Below are positions 44,971 through 53,645 of a stretch of DNA of 64,000 bases, one piece after another. The notes beneath the pieces are model-generated. The model did not search any database. It saw only the letters and a program-made list of their open reading frames with translations, and had not been told where the DNA came from. The stretch's first letter is position 1. Each line of letters opens with the position of its first letter. Source of the stretch: Jeotgalibacillus sp. S-D1 (GTDB lineage Bacteria; Bacillota; Bacilli; Bacillales; Jeotgalibacillaceae); assembly GCF_004358665.1 (NCBI RefSeq), contig NZ_SMZR01000007.1, positions 86,867-150,866 on the forward strand, written 5' to 3'. The position numbers were made by a program, and so were the translations under genes.

Positions 44971-45477
44971 ATGTTAAACGAACAGGTCGAAAATTTATTA
45001 AATGATCTTATTCAAATCGAAAATAATTCCTCTACTTTGTATTTAGCCATGTCAGCATATTTAGCCAATCTTAACTATACAGGCATGGCTTCCTGGTTAC
45101 GTGCGCAGTCTGAAGAAGAACGGACGCATATGCTGAAACTTATTGATTACGTTACGGATCGTGGGGGTCGAGTGACAATAAAATCGACTCCAGATCAATT
45201 AATTGATTTTGGAAATCCACTGGAGACTTTTGAAAAGGTATTGGAACATGAACGATTTGTTACAAATTCCTATCGTCAGGCCCATAGTTTTGCTGCCCAA
45301 AATGATCCGCAGACAGCGGTTATTCTGCAGGATTTTCTTCGAGAGCAAGTGGATGAAGAAGCACAGGCGCAGACAATAGTTGATCGTTTAAGCATTGCCG
45401 GAAGCAATGCGGCTGCCATATTAACAATTGACCAGGAATTAGGACAACGGCAAGCAGCAGCCCCTGCTGGCGGATAG
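44971..45477 (+). CDS. ftnA: Non-haem ferritin (FtnA-like)
   Basis: Iron-storage protein forming 24-subunit cages. The ferroxidase residues line up with bacterial FtnA: Glu17, Tyr24, Glu50, His53 (EEERTHML) and Glu94 (LEHERFV), with a Gln/Glu-rich helix 4 (REQVDEEAQAQT). 168 aa, with an Ala/Pro/Gly tail. GGAAGGAGG is a strong ribosome site. Divergent from the DUF2515 gene; own terminator. No Fur or PerR box identified. Confidence 0.93.
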   Translation: MLNEQVENLLNDLIQIENNSSTLYLAMSAYLANLNYTGMASWLRAQSEEERTHMLKLIDYVTDRGGRVTIKSTPDQLIDFGNPLETFEKVLEHERFVTNSYRQAHSFAAQNDPQTAVILQDFLREQVDEEAQAQTIVDRLSIAGSNAAAILTIDQELGQRQAAAPAGG

Positions 45478-45493
45478 ATACAGCTAAAAAAAC

Positions 45494-45528
45494 AGATCAC
45501 TGCCTCAGGCAATAGTGATCTTTTTTTG
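45494..45528. terminator. Terminator of the ferritin gene
   Basis: AGATCACT and AGTGATCT with an inner TGCC/GGCA pairing, followed by seven Ts; also lies after the convergent small gene. Confidence 0.85.
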
Positions 45529-45535
45529 CGTTAAA

Positions 45536-45796
45536 TCAATGCAGTTTTTGATAGCTCTCTTTGCTTTTGAACAGCTGTTCTTTTAGTCGAATAATCGGCT
45601 CTATTTCCCCTCTTGCTTCAACCGCATTTTTAAAGGAACGTTCAGCATGCTGAATTTTTTCACGTGCATCCTGACGTTTCTCCTCTGTAGGATTTGTATG
45701 AGCCTGTCCAACGGCGTCAAATGCATTATCCACTGAATTGTGTAATTGAGCGATAAGCTGGTCTTCCTTCCAGCTATGTTCGGTGTGATTTTCCAT
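45536..45796 (-). CDS. Unrecognised small hydrophilic helical protein
   Basis: An 86-aa, charged, entirely helical-looking protein (WKEDQLIAQLHNSVDNAFDA, EKRQDAREKIQHAERSFKNA). No membrane segment or signal. Not recognised; the composition resembles small stress or spore proteins. The frame could start at TTG 45811, but GGAGGG lies between that codon and the ATG at 45796, which is the better start. Single gene. Confidence 0.65.
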   Translation of the reverse strand: MENHTEHSWKEDQLIAQLHNSVDNAFDAVGQAHTNPTEEKRQDAREKIQHAERSFKNAVEARGEIEPIIRLKEQLFKSKESYQKLH

Positions 45797-45950
45797 ATAG
45801 GATCCCTCCAAAATTATTTTCTTTTTACTATGGCAATCAGCCCTTCATTTTATTCAAATTCATTCTACTCCTGCCTTCAATCTCCATCTTTAAATTGCAT
45901 GATTTTGCTCATACTAAGCATGTAGTTCATTTTGAAAAGGGGGATTTATC

Positions 45951-46136
45951 ATGAGCAGATCAAATCGTCAAACGCCTTCCAACAATAAAAAATCTTTGCC
46001 GCAAACACCGAAAGGCCTAAAAATAGATCCAAAAAATGTGAGCGAAGAATATGCGAAGGAACTGGCAGCTCATGGAGATCATCTTTCCAAGCAGCAATTA
46101 AATAAAGCAAAAATGAACAACAAGAAAAATTGTTAA
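45951..46136 (+). CDS. Small YfhD-like spore-type protein
   Basis: 61 aa, basic and hydrophilic, with the pattern SLPQTPKGLKIDPKNVSEEY followed by AKELAAHGDH, which resembles the YfhD family of small Bacillus proteins (LPQTPK...ELAD). Resemblance is by eye, so moderate. AAAAGGGGG lies before the ATG. Followed by a strong terminator. Probably made in sporulation, which is inference. Confidence 0.65.
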   Translation: MSRSNRQTPSNNKKSLPQTPKGLKIDPKNVSEEYAKELAAHGDHLSKQQLNKAKMNNKKNC

Positions 46137-46140
46137 AAAG

Positions 46141-46181
46141 AAGAGACTGCACCTGTCTGCCAGGTGCAGTCTCTTCTTTTT
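46141..46181 (+). terminator. Terminator of the YfhD-like gene
   Basis: AAGAGACTGCACCT and AGGTGCAGTCTCTT form a perfect stem with a 7-base loop and a T-rich tail. Confidence 0.9.
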
Positions 46182-46275
46182 ACAATGCTGTCCCCTGAGC
46201 AGATTAGTTTAAAAACATGGTTATCTGCGTTACAGTAATACCCAATTACCAGTTACAAATTTGGAGGGATTTACG

Positions 46276-47286
46276 ATGCAAAAACAAATTAAACTAATTA
46301 ACAGACCAAAAGCGACACCAGCCTATAAAGATTTTGAATTTGTCAAAGCACCTGTTGGAACACCTTCTGAGGGTGAAGTTCTTATTCGTACCGTTTACAT
46401 ATCGGTGGATCCTTATCTTCGAGGCCGCATGAACGAAGGTAAATCATATATTTCACCTTTTCAGCTGAATGAGGTGATATCAAGCGGCGTTATCGGGCAG
46501 GTTGTGGAATCTAAGTCCGGCCAATTTTCAGAAGGCGATGTTGTATTAGGCTCTCTGGGGTGGCAGGAATACTCCGTGGCAGGAGAAAAAGAAATCCGTA
46601 AAATTGACCACAGCATAGCCCCGGCTTCTGCCTATTTAAGCGTGTTGGGAATGACCGGTTTGACGGCTTACTTTGGCCTTCTTGATATCGGAAAACCAAA
46701 AGAAGGCGAAACAGTCGTTGTATCTGGAGCTGCCGGTGCTGTTGGATCAGTAGTCGGCCAAATTGCTAAAATTAAAGGGGCACGTGTAGTCGGCATCGCC
46801 GGTTCTGACGAAAAAACAAGCTATCTCAAAGATGAACTTAACTTTGATGCAACGATAAATTACAAAACCCAAAATGTTGCTGAAGCCCTAAAAGAAGCGT
46901 GTCCAGATGGGATTGACGTTTACTTTGAAAATGTCGGCGGAGAAATCTCCGATGCGATCTTCCCGCTTCTTAATAATTTTGCGCGTATCCCCGTTTGCGG
47001 AGCCATTTCTTCTTATAATAACCAGGGTGAGGATGTTGGTCCCCGCGTACAGGGACATTTAATTAAAACAAGCTCTTTAATGCAGGGCTTCACAGTCGGC
47101 AACTATTCTTCCCGCTTCAGTGAAGGAGCAACAGAGCTGGCAGGCTGGCTAAGTGAGGGTAAGATTAAATATGAAGAAACCGTTACAGAAGGCTTTGATC
47201 ACACCATTGATGCATTTCTTGATTTGTTTAAAGGTGCAAACCTTGGAAAAGCATTAGTAAAGGTCGGAGAGATCGAAAATAATTAA
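46276..47286 (+). CDS. yfmJ: NADP-dependent medium-chain oxidoreductase, YfmJ-like
   Basis: Zinc-less MDR of the leukotriene B4 dehydrogenase / curcumin reductase group, reducing activated double bonds with NADPH. Visible: YISVDPYLRGRM (family N-terminal hallmark), cofactor loop SGAAGAVGSVVGQIAK, VYFENVGG, and PVCGAISSYN. 336 aa. The frame opens at TTG 46261, but GGAGGG then falls between it and ATG 46276, which is the start. Own terminator. Confidence 0.92.
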   Translation: MQKQIKLINRPKATPAYKDFEFVKAPVGTPSEGEVLIRTVYISVDPYLRGRMNEGKSYISPFQLNEVISSGVIGQVVESKSGQFSEGDVVLGSLGWQEYSVAGEKEIRKIDHSIAPASAYLSVLGMTGLTAYFGLLDIGKPKEGETVVVSGAAGAVGSVVGQIAKIKGARVVGIAGSDEKTSYLKDELNFDATINYKTQNVAEALKEACPDGIDVYFENVGGEISDAIFPLLNNFARIPVCGAISSYNNQGEDVGPRVQGHLIKTSSLMQGFTVGNYSSRFSEGATELAGWLSEGKIKYEETVTEGFDHTIDAFLDLFKGANLGKALVKVGEIENN

Positions 47287-47317
47287 ATAGTTTGAATCAA
47301 GCTGCGTTTATTAATCT

Positions 47318-47352
47318 GCCTGGGCACTTTTGTGCTCAGGTTTTTTTCTTTT
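47318..47352 (+). terminator. Terminator of yfmJ
   Basis: CCTGGGCAC and GTGCTCAGG with one mismatch and a TTTT loop, followed by seven Ts. Confidence 0.85.
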
Positions 47353-47528
47353 TCATTGGTACATGCACTTATTATGGAAAAATGAATACAGTGTCATTAG
47401 GTGGGTAATTGTCTCGCATTACTCTATTTTAAGCACCAGCCATTTTTAAGTGGAGCTTTTATTATGCTGTTTATCATATATTTTAAAATACACTTATTGA
47501 AAGTAACGTAAAAAGGTGGGGATCTATT

Positions 47529-47996
47529 ATGTCTATGCCCAATATTCCTAACATCACTCCGATCATTTCCTTGGACCGCTGCGACACCATAAACCTTTTG
47601 CTCTCCTCTATTGCCTTGGAAGAAATCAGTCTTTCCCACATTTTAAACGCTGAAGGAGAAAAGCTTCAACACTTTCTGAAAACATGTCCAAAACATTTGG
47701 ATGACTATTTGGAAATAAACGAAAGTGTAAACAAAACCCTGAAGACCGTGGTAAAGTCGCAGCTCCTGCTTGAACTGAAACTCGAGGAAGTAGCAGAACT
47801 GGACAAAAAAGCTAACTGCAGCAAACATGGCTGCCATGAACATTCCAAATGCCGAAAAAAACACCCAAAACATGATTGTGTGAAGAAATGCAGTCACTGC
47901 GGAAAAGAGAACTGTTTGGACTGCTCGAAGAAAACATGCCCTCGCTGCGGAAAACATAATTGCCATGGCTGCGAAAAAAATTCACGTCTCCATTAA
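47529..47996 (+). CDS. Two-part protein: SIPNITPxI-type helical domain plus Cys/His-rich tail
   Basis: Residues 1-about 90 form a helical domain opening with PNIPNITPIISLDRCDTINL, homologous to the protein at 49624-49935. Residues 95-155 are a tail with about 13 Cys and 9 His, including two near-copies of CxxCGKxNCxxC (CSHCGKENCLDC at 121-132, CPRCGKHNCHGC at 137-148), suitable for zinc binding or disulphide cross-linking. First of four closely spaced plus-strand genes around a glycosyltransferase. GGTGGGGATC upstream is a modest ribosome site. A CATATATT about 45 bases upstream could be a sporulation sigma -10. Function unknown; a spore-surface protein is the guess. Confidence 0.75.
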   Translation: MSMPNIPNITPIISLDRCDTINLLLSSIALEEISLSHILNAEGEKLQHFLKTCPKHLDDYLEINESVNKTLKTVVKSQLLLELKLEEVAELDKKANCSKHGCHEHSKCRKKHPKHDCVKKCSHCGKENCLDCSKKTCPRCGKHNCHGCEKNSRLH

Positions 47997-48031
47997 TTAT
48001 GAGTTAAGTTTTGAAAGGAGGAGCATAGCCA

Positions 48032-48484
48032 GTGAAAATAGCTCATCAAACATTTGACCACATCCCCTTATTTCAATCATATACCCAATTTTTAATTCAA
48101 ATGATGGAGTTATTATTAGCACTCGACTGCTCCTCTCAAAAAACTAAAATCCGTCTGGAAAAAAATATTATTTCCTCCCTTTCCTTAATGGTTCATTTAC
48201 ATGAATCGCTCGTTTCCAAGAAGCTATTGTATCCCGAATTATTTTCACAGACTCTAATGACCTCAAACGAAGACCAACTTGAAGCGTTCATTACTCCTTT
48301 CCAGGAATTTAAACGTCGAGTGGATCGCTACACATTTTCCAGTGAGGAAAACCAAAAGCGATTTAATTTGTTTTTCCAAAAAATACTTTCCTGTTACCCT
48401 CCTCTCCCTTACAGCATACGCTTTGTTATTGAAAAAAAGGTCGCTTCACCCTGGCTGGCTACCAAAGCTTGCGGAAAAAGCTGA
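48032..48484 (+). CDS. Unrecognised helical protein in glycosyltransferase cluster
   Basis: 150 aa, predicted mostly helical, with no motif I recognise (FDHIPLFQSYTQFLIQMMEL, MVHLHESLVSKKLLYPELF). Starts at GTG with a perfect AAAGGAGGAG 8 bases upstream, which strongly supports translation. 35 bases after the Cys-rich gene and 25 bases before the glycosyltransferase, so probably co-transcribed. Not a glycosyltransferase itself; perhaps a partner. Confidence 0.65.
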   Translation: MKIAHQTFDHIPLFQSYTQFLIQMMELLLALDCSSQKTKIRLEKNIISSLSLMVHLHESLVSKKLLYPELFSQTLMTSNEDQLEAFITPFQEFKRRVDRYTFSSEENQKRFNLFFQKILSCYPPLPYSIRFVIEKKVASPWLATKACGKS

Positions 48485-48509
48485 CCAATCTAATGCGAGG
48501 AGTGAACAC

Positions 48510-49580
48510 ATGAGTAAAACACCTTCTGTTTCACTTTGTATGATTGTGAAAGATGAAGCTGCATTTATTGAAAAATGTTTGCAATCCATTAAAGAGCTGG
48601 CTGACGAAATCATTATTGTGGATACAGGGTCGACTGATGAAACCGTTCAACTATGCGAAAAGTTTAATGCAAAAGTATATTCCTATGAATGGAAAGATCA
48701 TTTCGCAGATGCTCGAAATTATGCCCTGTCTTTTGCTACAGGAGACTGGATTCTATGGCTGGATGGGGATGAAGAACTGGCAACGGTGGATAAAAGCATC
48801 CTGGCAGAAAAATTAACGAATCCTCACGCAGATCTATACTCCTTGCCCGTACTCAATTATTCTGGGGAATCTGGAAAGATAAACAAAAATAACACTTATT
48901 TATTTTACCAGCCCCGCCTATTCCGAAATCATATCGGAATCACCTTCCAAAACCGCATACATGAAACGCTGCGGCTGCCTCACGTATTGGTGGGCAAAGA
49001 ACCTGAACCTGTTCCCTTTACAATCCACCACTTTGGTTATCTTCTGGATATAACAGAGCGGAAAAATAAAGGTCACCGAAATATTACATTGCTGCAGCAA
49101 GAGCTGGCTGAACCTGATCACAGCCCATGGATTGAATATCATCTGGCGAGTGAATATTATCGCAATGAACAATATTCCCTTGCATTTCAGTATGTAAATC
49201 TATCAATCATACGCTTTTTACAGCAAAACACTATGCCGCACTCCCTTTTGTATAAACTAAAATATGCCACAATCATTGAAACCGGAAGCTACGAAGGCGG
49301 TTCGGAGGCCATCGATAAAGCACTCATTCTTTATCCGGATTATGTTGATTTACATTTCTATAAAGGATATTTTCTTTTCAAAATGAACAAATACAAAGAG
49401 GCATTGAATTCCTTTGAGACGTGTCTTGAATTAGGCGATCATCACACAAACTACTTAATTTTACAAGGAACAGGCAGTTTTAAAGCCTGGCATTATAAAG
49501 GCTTATGCCATGAGCAGCTGGGAAATAAAGAGCTGGCTGAAGAAGCATTCAAACAGGAAAAAATCGATTTAGATAATTAA
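48510..49580 (+). CDS. Family 2 glycosyltransferase with TPR region, SunS-like
   Basis: GT-A glycosyltransferase: SLCMIVKDEAAFIEKCL opening, nucleotide-sugar site IIIVDTGSTDET (about 34-45), HFADARNYAL and the DxD-type LDGDEEL (84-90). The C-terminal 120 residues hold TPR-like helical pairs (YPDYVDLHFYKGYFLFKMNK). This is the architecture of SunS, which S-glycosylates a Cys in sublancin, and of related Bacillus enzymes. 356 aa from ATG 48510 (GAGG upstream); the longer frame from 48279 overlaps the preceding gene and is rejected. Substrate is inferred to be a neighbouring or surface protein. Confidence 0.87.
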   Translation: MSKTPSVSLCMIVKDEAAFIEKCLQSIKELADEIIIVDTGSTDETVQLCEKFNAKVYSYEWKDHFADARNYALSFATGDWILWLDGDEELATVDKSILAEKLTNPHADLYSLPVLNYSGESGKINKNNTYLFYQPRLFRNHIGITFQNRIHETLRLPHVLVGKEPEPVPFTIHHFGYLLDITERKNKGHRNITLLQQELAEPDHSPWIEYHLASEYYRNEQYSLAFQYVNLSIIRFLQQNTMPHSLLYKLKYATIIETGSYEGGSEAIDKALILYPDYVDLHFYKGYFLFKMNKYKEALNSFETCLELGDHHTNYLILQGTGSFKAWHYKGLCHEQLGNKELAEEAFKQEKIDLDN

Positions 49581-49623
49581 TGATTGAACTGACGGCAAAA
49601 ATAGAAAAGGAGTGTATGCTTTC

Positions 49624-49935
49624 ATGTCACAACCTTCAATTCCTAATATTACCCCTGTTATTACCTTCAATCGGAATGATGCGATAAATCTGCTATTGGC
49701 TTCCATCGGGATGGAAGAATTAAGTCTTGCCCATATCGTCAATGCAGAGGCTGAAAAAATCCAATATGTACTTGGAACCTTGCCTGGCATTGAACAGCAG
49801 GCAACACTTGAAGATCTTCTGGTGATCAACCAGAGCGTTCAGGAAGTCCTGGAGGCAGTGATAAAAAAAGAATTGCTGCTGGACAGTAAACTAAATCATG
49901 TCATAAAAGTCATCTCATCTCAGGCAATAGAATAA
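49624..49935 (+). CDS. SIPNITPxI-family small helical protein
   Basis: 103 aa, aligned over its whole length with the first 90 residues of the protein at 47529 (PSIPNITPVITFNRNDAINL against PNIPNITPIISLDRCDTINL; LLASIGMEELSLAHIVNAEA). It lacks the Cys tail. I remember this family from spore-formers, near surface-protein or glycosyltransferase genes, but with no proven function. Start at 49624 is chosen because it aligns with the paralogue; AAAAGGAG is 11 bases upstream. Last gene of the cluster. Confidence 0.78.
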   Translation: MSQPSIPNITPVITFNRNDAINLLLASIGMEELSLAHIVNAEAEKIQYVLGTLPGIEQQATLEDLLVINQSVQEVLEAVIKKELLLDSKLNHVIKVISSQAIE

Positions 49936-50001
49936 ATAAAAGTTTTTTACCCCGACAATCTCCTGACACATTTGCCTATACACCTCGTTATGGCTAAACA
50001 G

Positions 50002-50034
50002 AAAAAACTGGCTTCTTCGTTGAAGGAGCCAGTG
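50002..50034 (-). terminator. Terminator of the YhcN/YlaJ gene
   Basis: CTGGCTCCTTC and GAAGAAGCCAG pair with one mismatch over a 3-base loop; six Ts follow on the minus strand. Confidence 0.8.
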
Positions 50035-50046
50035 TCTGTACAATAT

Positions 50047-50568
50047 TTATTGAGGTTGATAACTTCCGGAAGTTTTTTGGTTAGGAAATACCCGCTCAAC
50101 CATTTCATTAAATTCATCGGCTAGCCCCTCTACCGGCTCACCTTCTTCAATCCGTTTTCCGTACGCAGTTAATCTGTCTTTAAAATCGGGATTTGAAGAA
50201 ACATACACATGCTGAACATCCTTTATATCAGAAGACATAACCTGCTCTGTTACCTGTTCTTTCACTTCCTTTGGAACCTCTTCTGAAGCAGCATCATTTA
50301 AGTCTACTGCTACATAAGCGTTTTCCTCTGATACGAATACCCACGCATGGTCAATTCCCTTTAAGTCAGTTATCTGATCTGCTACTTCATCTGCCACCTC
50401 TAAACGCCCGGTACTGGCGTCCGGATCTGCATCATCATTATCTTTCACTAAATTTGCAACTTCAGGATTCTCGCTGTCATTTACCGCCTCGTCCACTTGA
50501 CTTACATTGCATCCAACTGTCAAAAAACTAACACAAATGAACAAAATGGCTGATGAAATTTTTTTCAT
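50047..50568 (-). CDS. YhcN/YlaJ family sporulation lipoprotein
   Basis: A signal peptide with lipobox LTVGC (Cys about 20) anchors the mature protein outside the membrane. The YhcN/YlaJ domain (about 55-150) is shown by LEVADEVADQITDLKGIDHAW and HVYVSSNPDFKDRL. Members are made in sporulation and found in spores or at the germination membrane; the exact role is unknown. 173 aa, acidic linker after the lipid anchor. AGGAGGAG lies before the ATG. Divergent from the metE leader. Confidence 0.87.
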   Translation of the reverse strand: MKKISSAILFICVSFLTVGCNVSQVDEAVNDSENPEVANLVKDNDDADPDASTGRLEVADEVADQITDLKGIDHAWVFVSEENAYVAVDLNDAASEEVPKEVKEQVTEQVMSSDIKDVQHVYVSSNPDFKDRLTAYGKRIEEGEPVEGLADEFNEMVERVFPNQKTSGSYQPQ

Positions 50569-50675
50569 CTATTTCTCCTCCTCTCCAGTTACAAGTTAAA
50601 GTAAACCAAATAGACAATTTGTATACAGATCGTTTTGGCTTACAAAGGAATCTGCCGCATTTTTTTAAATATAGT

Positions 50676-50703
50676 TTGACAATTTAAACCTTTCTGCGAT
50701 AAA
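50676..50703 (+). promoter_or_regulatory. Sigma-A promoter of the metE leader
   Basis: Perfect TTGACA (50676-50681) with GATAAA (50698-50703) 16 bases downstream, just before the cobalamin aptamer. Confidence 0.65.
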
Positions 50704-50731
50704 GTTAAAAACAATTTCATATGTGGAATCA

Positions 50732-50998
50732 GGTACTTTGAAATATATTTTCAAAGTTTAAAAGGGAATCCGGTTTAAATCCGGAACGGTCCCGCCACTG
50801 TAATAGGGGAATTATCGCAAACAACGCCACTGGCAAATGCCGGGAAGGCAAGCGATGGTGAAGATCCTAAAGTCAGGAGACCTGCCTAATTCGACAACAC
50901 TGCTTTTTTACCTACGGGAGATAGGGAGGTGTTCACTTGTTCAGGATATTTCACGTGGATATTTTTACCTAATCATGGGTATAGATATCCTTTTTTTA
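50732..50998 (+). promoter_or_regulatory. Cobalamin riboswitch with terminator controlling metE
   Basis: The leader has GGGAATCCGGTTTAAATCCGG, CGGTCCCGCCACTGTAATAG, TGCCGGGAAGGCAAGCGATG and the B12 box AGTCAGGAGACCTGCC (50871-50886) in order. A terminator follows: GGATAT...TTTACC pairs with GGGTA...ATATCC (50957-50990), then seven Ts. B12 should stop transcription of the B12-independent synthase. Confidence 0.93.
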
Positions 50999-51028
50999 TG
51001 GTCTAAAACTACTTTGGAGGTTGATTAG

Positions 51029-53302
51029 ATGAAAACAGTCAGCAGCAGTCACCTGGGTTATCCGCGTATAGGAGAAAAACGGGAGTGGAAAAAGACACTT
51101 GAAGCCTTTTGGTCTTCCGCCATTTCTGAGGAAGAATTTTTTAGCGATATGAAATCCTATCGGTTGCATTCTTTAAAAAAGCAGCAGCAAAAGGACATCG
51201 ACTACATACCAGTCAATGATTTTTCGCTTTATGATCATGTTCTGGATACAGCCGCTATGTTTGGAGTGGTTCCTGAACGTTTTGATTATGAAGGCGGCAA
51301 GGTGCCATTATCCACTTATTTCTCAATGGCCCGTGGATCCGATCGTGCCCATGCATGTGAAATGACGAAGTGGTTTGATACCAATTATCACTACATCGTT
51401 CCCGAAATTGGCCACAAGCAGCCTGAACTCGTTGAAAATAAACCACTGGATGCTTTTTTGGAAGCAAAAAAAGAGCTTGATATACAAGGCAAACCAGTTG
51501 TGCTTGGTCCTTTTACCTTCCTGAAGCTTTCAAAAGGATATGATGAAAAAAACTTTGAAAAGATACTGGACCAACTAGTGCCCCTTTATATTCAATTGCT
51601 CCAGGAACTAGAAACAGCCGGCGCTTCACTCGTCCAAATGGATGAGCCTATTCTTGTAACGGATATCTCGACCGAAGAAATGGCTCTTTTCTCAAAAGTA
51701 TATGAAAAGATTGCCGGCAGCCTTCGCACAGTGGATCTGATGCTGCAAACTTATTTTGAGGCTGTCACCCATTACAAGGAACTGATCAAACTTCCCGTAA
51801 AAGGCATTGGCCTCGATTTTGTGAGCGGCCTGGAAGAAAATTTGCGTTCAATTCAAACATATGGTTTCCCTGAAGATAAACTATTAGGACTGGGTATCAT
51901 TGACGGTCGAAACATCTGGAAAAGCACGCTTGAGGATGCGCTGAATATGATCAAGCAGCTACAAAAACATGTTTCGTATGACCGCTTGCTGCTACAGTCT
52001 TCATCAAGCCTGCTGCATGTGCCAGTCAGCTTAAAGCATGAAACCAAATTGCCACCAATCGTTAAGGAAGCACTCGCCTTTAGCGATGAAAAATTAGATG
52101 AATTAACCCTTTTAAGGGATGCCATTATCCGTCCGGATATTGAGCACATTCAAGCGATCGTCCTACATGACCAATCATCCAATGAATTACTCAGGTCGGA
52201 ATGGAGAGTTAAACAACATCCGGTTTCCTTAAAATCCAGCCGTTCTTCATCGTTTGTGGAACGCAATAAACTGCAGCGGGATAAATGGAAGCTTCCCCTT
52301 CTTCCCACGACGACAATCGGAAGTTTCCCTCAAACAAAGGAGATGAGAAAAGCCCGGGCGAAATGGCGTAAAGGAGAGCTTTCAAATGAGGTTTACGAAG
52401 CATTAATTCAAGAGGAAATAAAGCAATGGATTGATTATCAGGAAGAAATCGGACTTGATGTGTTCGTTCATGGAGAATTTGAACGAAATGATATGGTTGA
52501 ATTTTTTGGTGAAAAACTGGCTGGTTTTACGTTTTCACAAAATGGATGGGTGCAATCGTATGGCTCCCGGTGTGTTAAACCGCCTATTATTTTTGGCAAT
52601 GTATCGTTTGTTGAACCGATGACAGTGAAGGAAACACTCTATGCGCAATCCCTTACTCAAAAGCCGGTTAAAGGAATGCTGACGGGCCCTGTAACCATTT
52701 TAAACTGGTCTTTTGTCCGCAATGACATTTCAAGAAAAGAAGCAGCCTTTCAAATTGCAGAAGCTCTGCTAAAAGAAGTTCAAAGTCTGGAAAAAGCCGG
52801 CATTACCATGATTCAAGTTGACGAGCCTGCTCTAAGAGAGGGGCTTCCATTAAAATCCTCCAAACATAATGATTATCTGAAATGGGCGGTAGAAGCCTTC
52901 CGTACATCTACTTCGGAAGTTGCGGACAGCACACAAATTCATACCCATATGTGCTATTCAGAATTCGATGAAATTATTGAATCGATTTCAGATATGGATG
53001 CTGATGTTATTTCAATTGAGACATCAAGAAGCCATGCTGAACTGATCTCCACCTTCGAGGAAACAGTATATGACAAAGGCATTGGACTGGGTGTGTATGA
53101 TATTCACAGCCCGCGTATTCCTGATGAAAAAGAAATGGTCTCGATTATAGAGCGTGCCCTTTCCGTATTGCCTCCTTCCCTTTTTTGGATCAACCCGGAC
53201 TGCGGTTTAAAAACGCGATCCGTTGATGAAGCAAAGAATGCACTTGTTAACATGGTGAAAGCAGCTCATCAGGTTCGTTCTGCGGCGGTTGCAGCAAAGT
53301 AA
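51029..53302 (+). CDS. metE: Cobalamin-independent methionine synthase MetE
   Basis: Transfers the methyl group of methyl-tetrahydrofolate polyglutamate directly to homocysteine with a zinc ion. Two barrels in 757 aa; zinc ligands in the second are His640, Cys642 (HTHMCYSEF) and Cys725 (NPDCGLKTR). N-terminal SHLGYPRIGEKREWK is the family start. TTTGGAGG precedes the ATG. Single gene behind a cobalamin riboswitch, complementing MetH at 17-20.7 kb. Confidence 0.96.
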   Translation: MKTVSSSHLGYPRIGEKREWKKTLEAFWSSAISEEEFFSDMKSYRLHSLKKQQQKDIDYIPVNDFSLYDHVLDTAAMFGVVPERFDYEGGKVPLSTYFSMARGSDRAHACEMTKWFDTNYHYIVPEIGHKQPELVENKPLDAFLEAKKELDIQGKPVVLGPFTFLKLSKGYDEKNFEKILDQLVPLYIQLLQELETAGASLVQMDEPILVTDISTEEMALFSKVYEKIAGSLRTVDLMLQTYFEAVTHYKELIKLPVKGIGLDFVSGLEENLRSIQTYGFPEDKLLGLGIIDGRNIWKSTLEDALNMIKQLQKHVSYDRLLLQSSSSLLHVPVSLKHETKLPPIVKEALAFSDEKLDELTLLRDAIIRPDIEHIQAIVLHDQSSNELLRSEWRVKQHPVSLKSSRSSSFVERNKLQRDKWKLPLLPTTTIGSFPQTKEMRKARAKWRKGELSNEVYEALIQEEIKQWIDYQEEIGLDVFVHGEFERNDMVEFFGEKLAGFTFSQNGWVQSYGSRCVKPPIIFGNVSFVEPMTVKETLYAQSLTQKPVKGMLTGPVTILNWSFVRNDISRKEAAFQIAEALLKEVQSLEKAGITMIQVDEPALREGLPLKSSKHNDYLKWAVEAFRTSTSEVADSTQIHTHMCYSEFDEIIESISDMDADVISIETSRSHAELISTFEETVYDKGIGLGVYDIHSPRIPDEKEMVSIIERALSVLPPSLFWINPDCGLKTRSVDEAKNALVNMVKAAHQVRSAAVAAK

Positions 53303-53459
53303 ATAAGCTTTCATGGGAATAAGACCCGAGTACATCGGACAATTGTTATCTTAAGATCCTGATTTATCATCTTTAAATTGGTTCCAATAATTCAATGTTT
53401 ATAAATTAACAAGCACTCATTTAACTTATGTGAGTACTCTTGGATCTAAAAGTTTACTA

Positions 53460-53502
53460 AAGGAAGATGGCGCTTTTCCTCAGCGCTATCTTCCTTTTTT
53501 AT
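53460..53502 (+). terminator. Terminator downstream of metE
   Basis: AAGGAAGATGGCGCT and AGCGCTATCTTCCTT pair with one mismatch over a 7-base loop, followed by Ts. It is about 160 bases after the metE stop; the stretch 53303-53459 shows no gene. Confidence 0.8.
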
Positions 53503-53645
53503 TGCAAAATAGTTTATTAAAAACGAAGATTCATTGGAGGGGAAATGAACCGGTCAAATTCCAGAAACTTTTTTCAGTGCATTTGAAAGATAGAACTCAC
53601 TTAATAGTAGTTGAATTATTCAATTAATAATATTTATACTTAGTA

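Noticed and set aside
48279..48509. Longer N-terminus for the glycosyltransferase frame
   Set aside because: The extension overlaps the preceding gene in another frame, has no family match, and ATG 48510 has its own ribosome site and the expected N-terminal motif directly after it.
50837..51028. 63-codon frame before metE
   Set aside because: It lies inside the cobalamin riboswitch and its terminator.
53430..53627. 65-codon frame downstream of metE
   Set aside because: It runs through a clear terminator hairpin and has no ribosome site.
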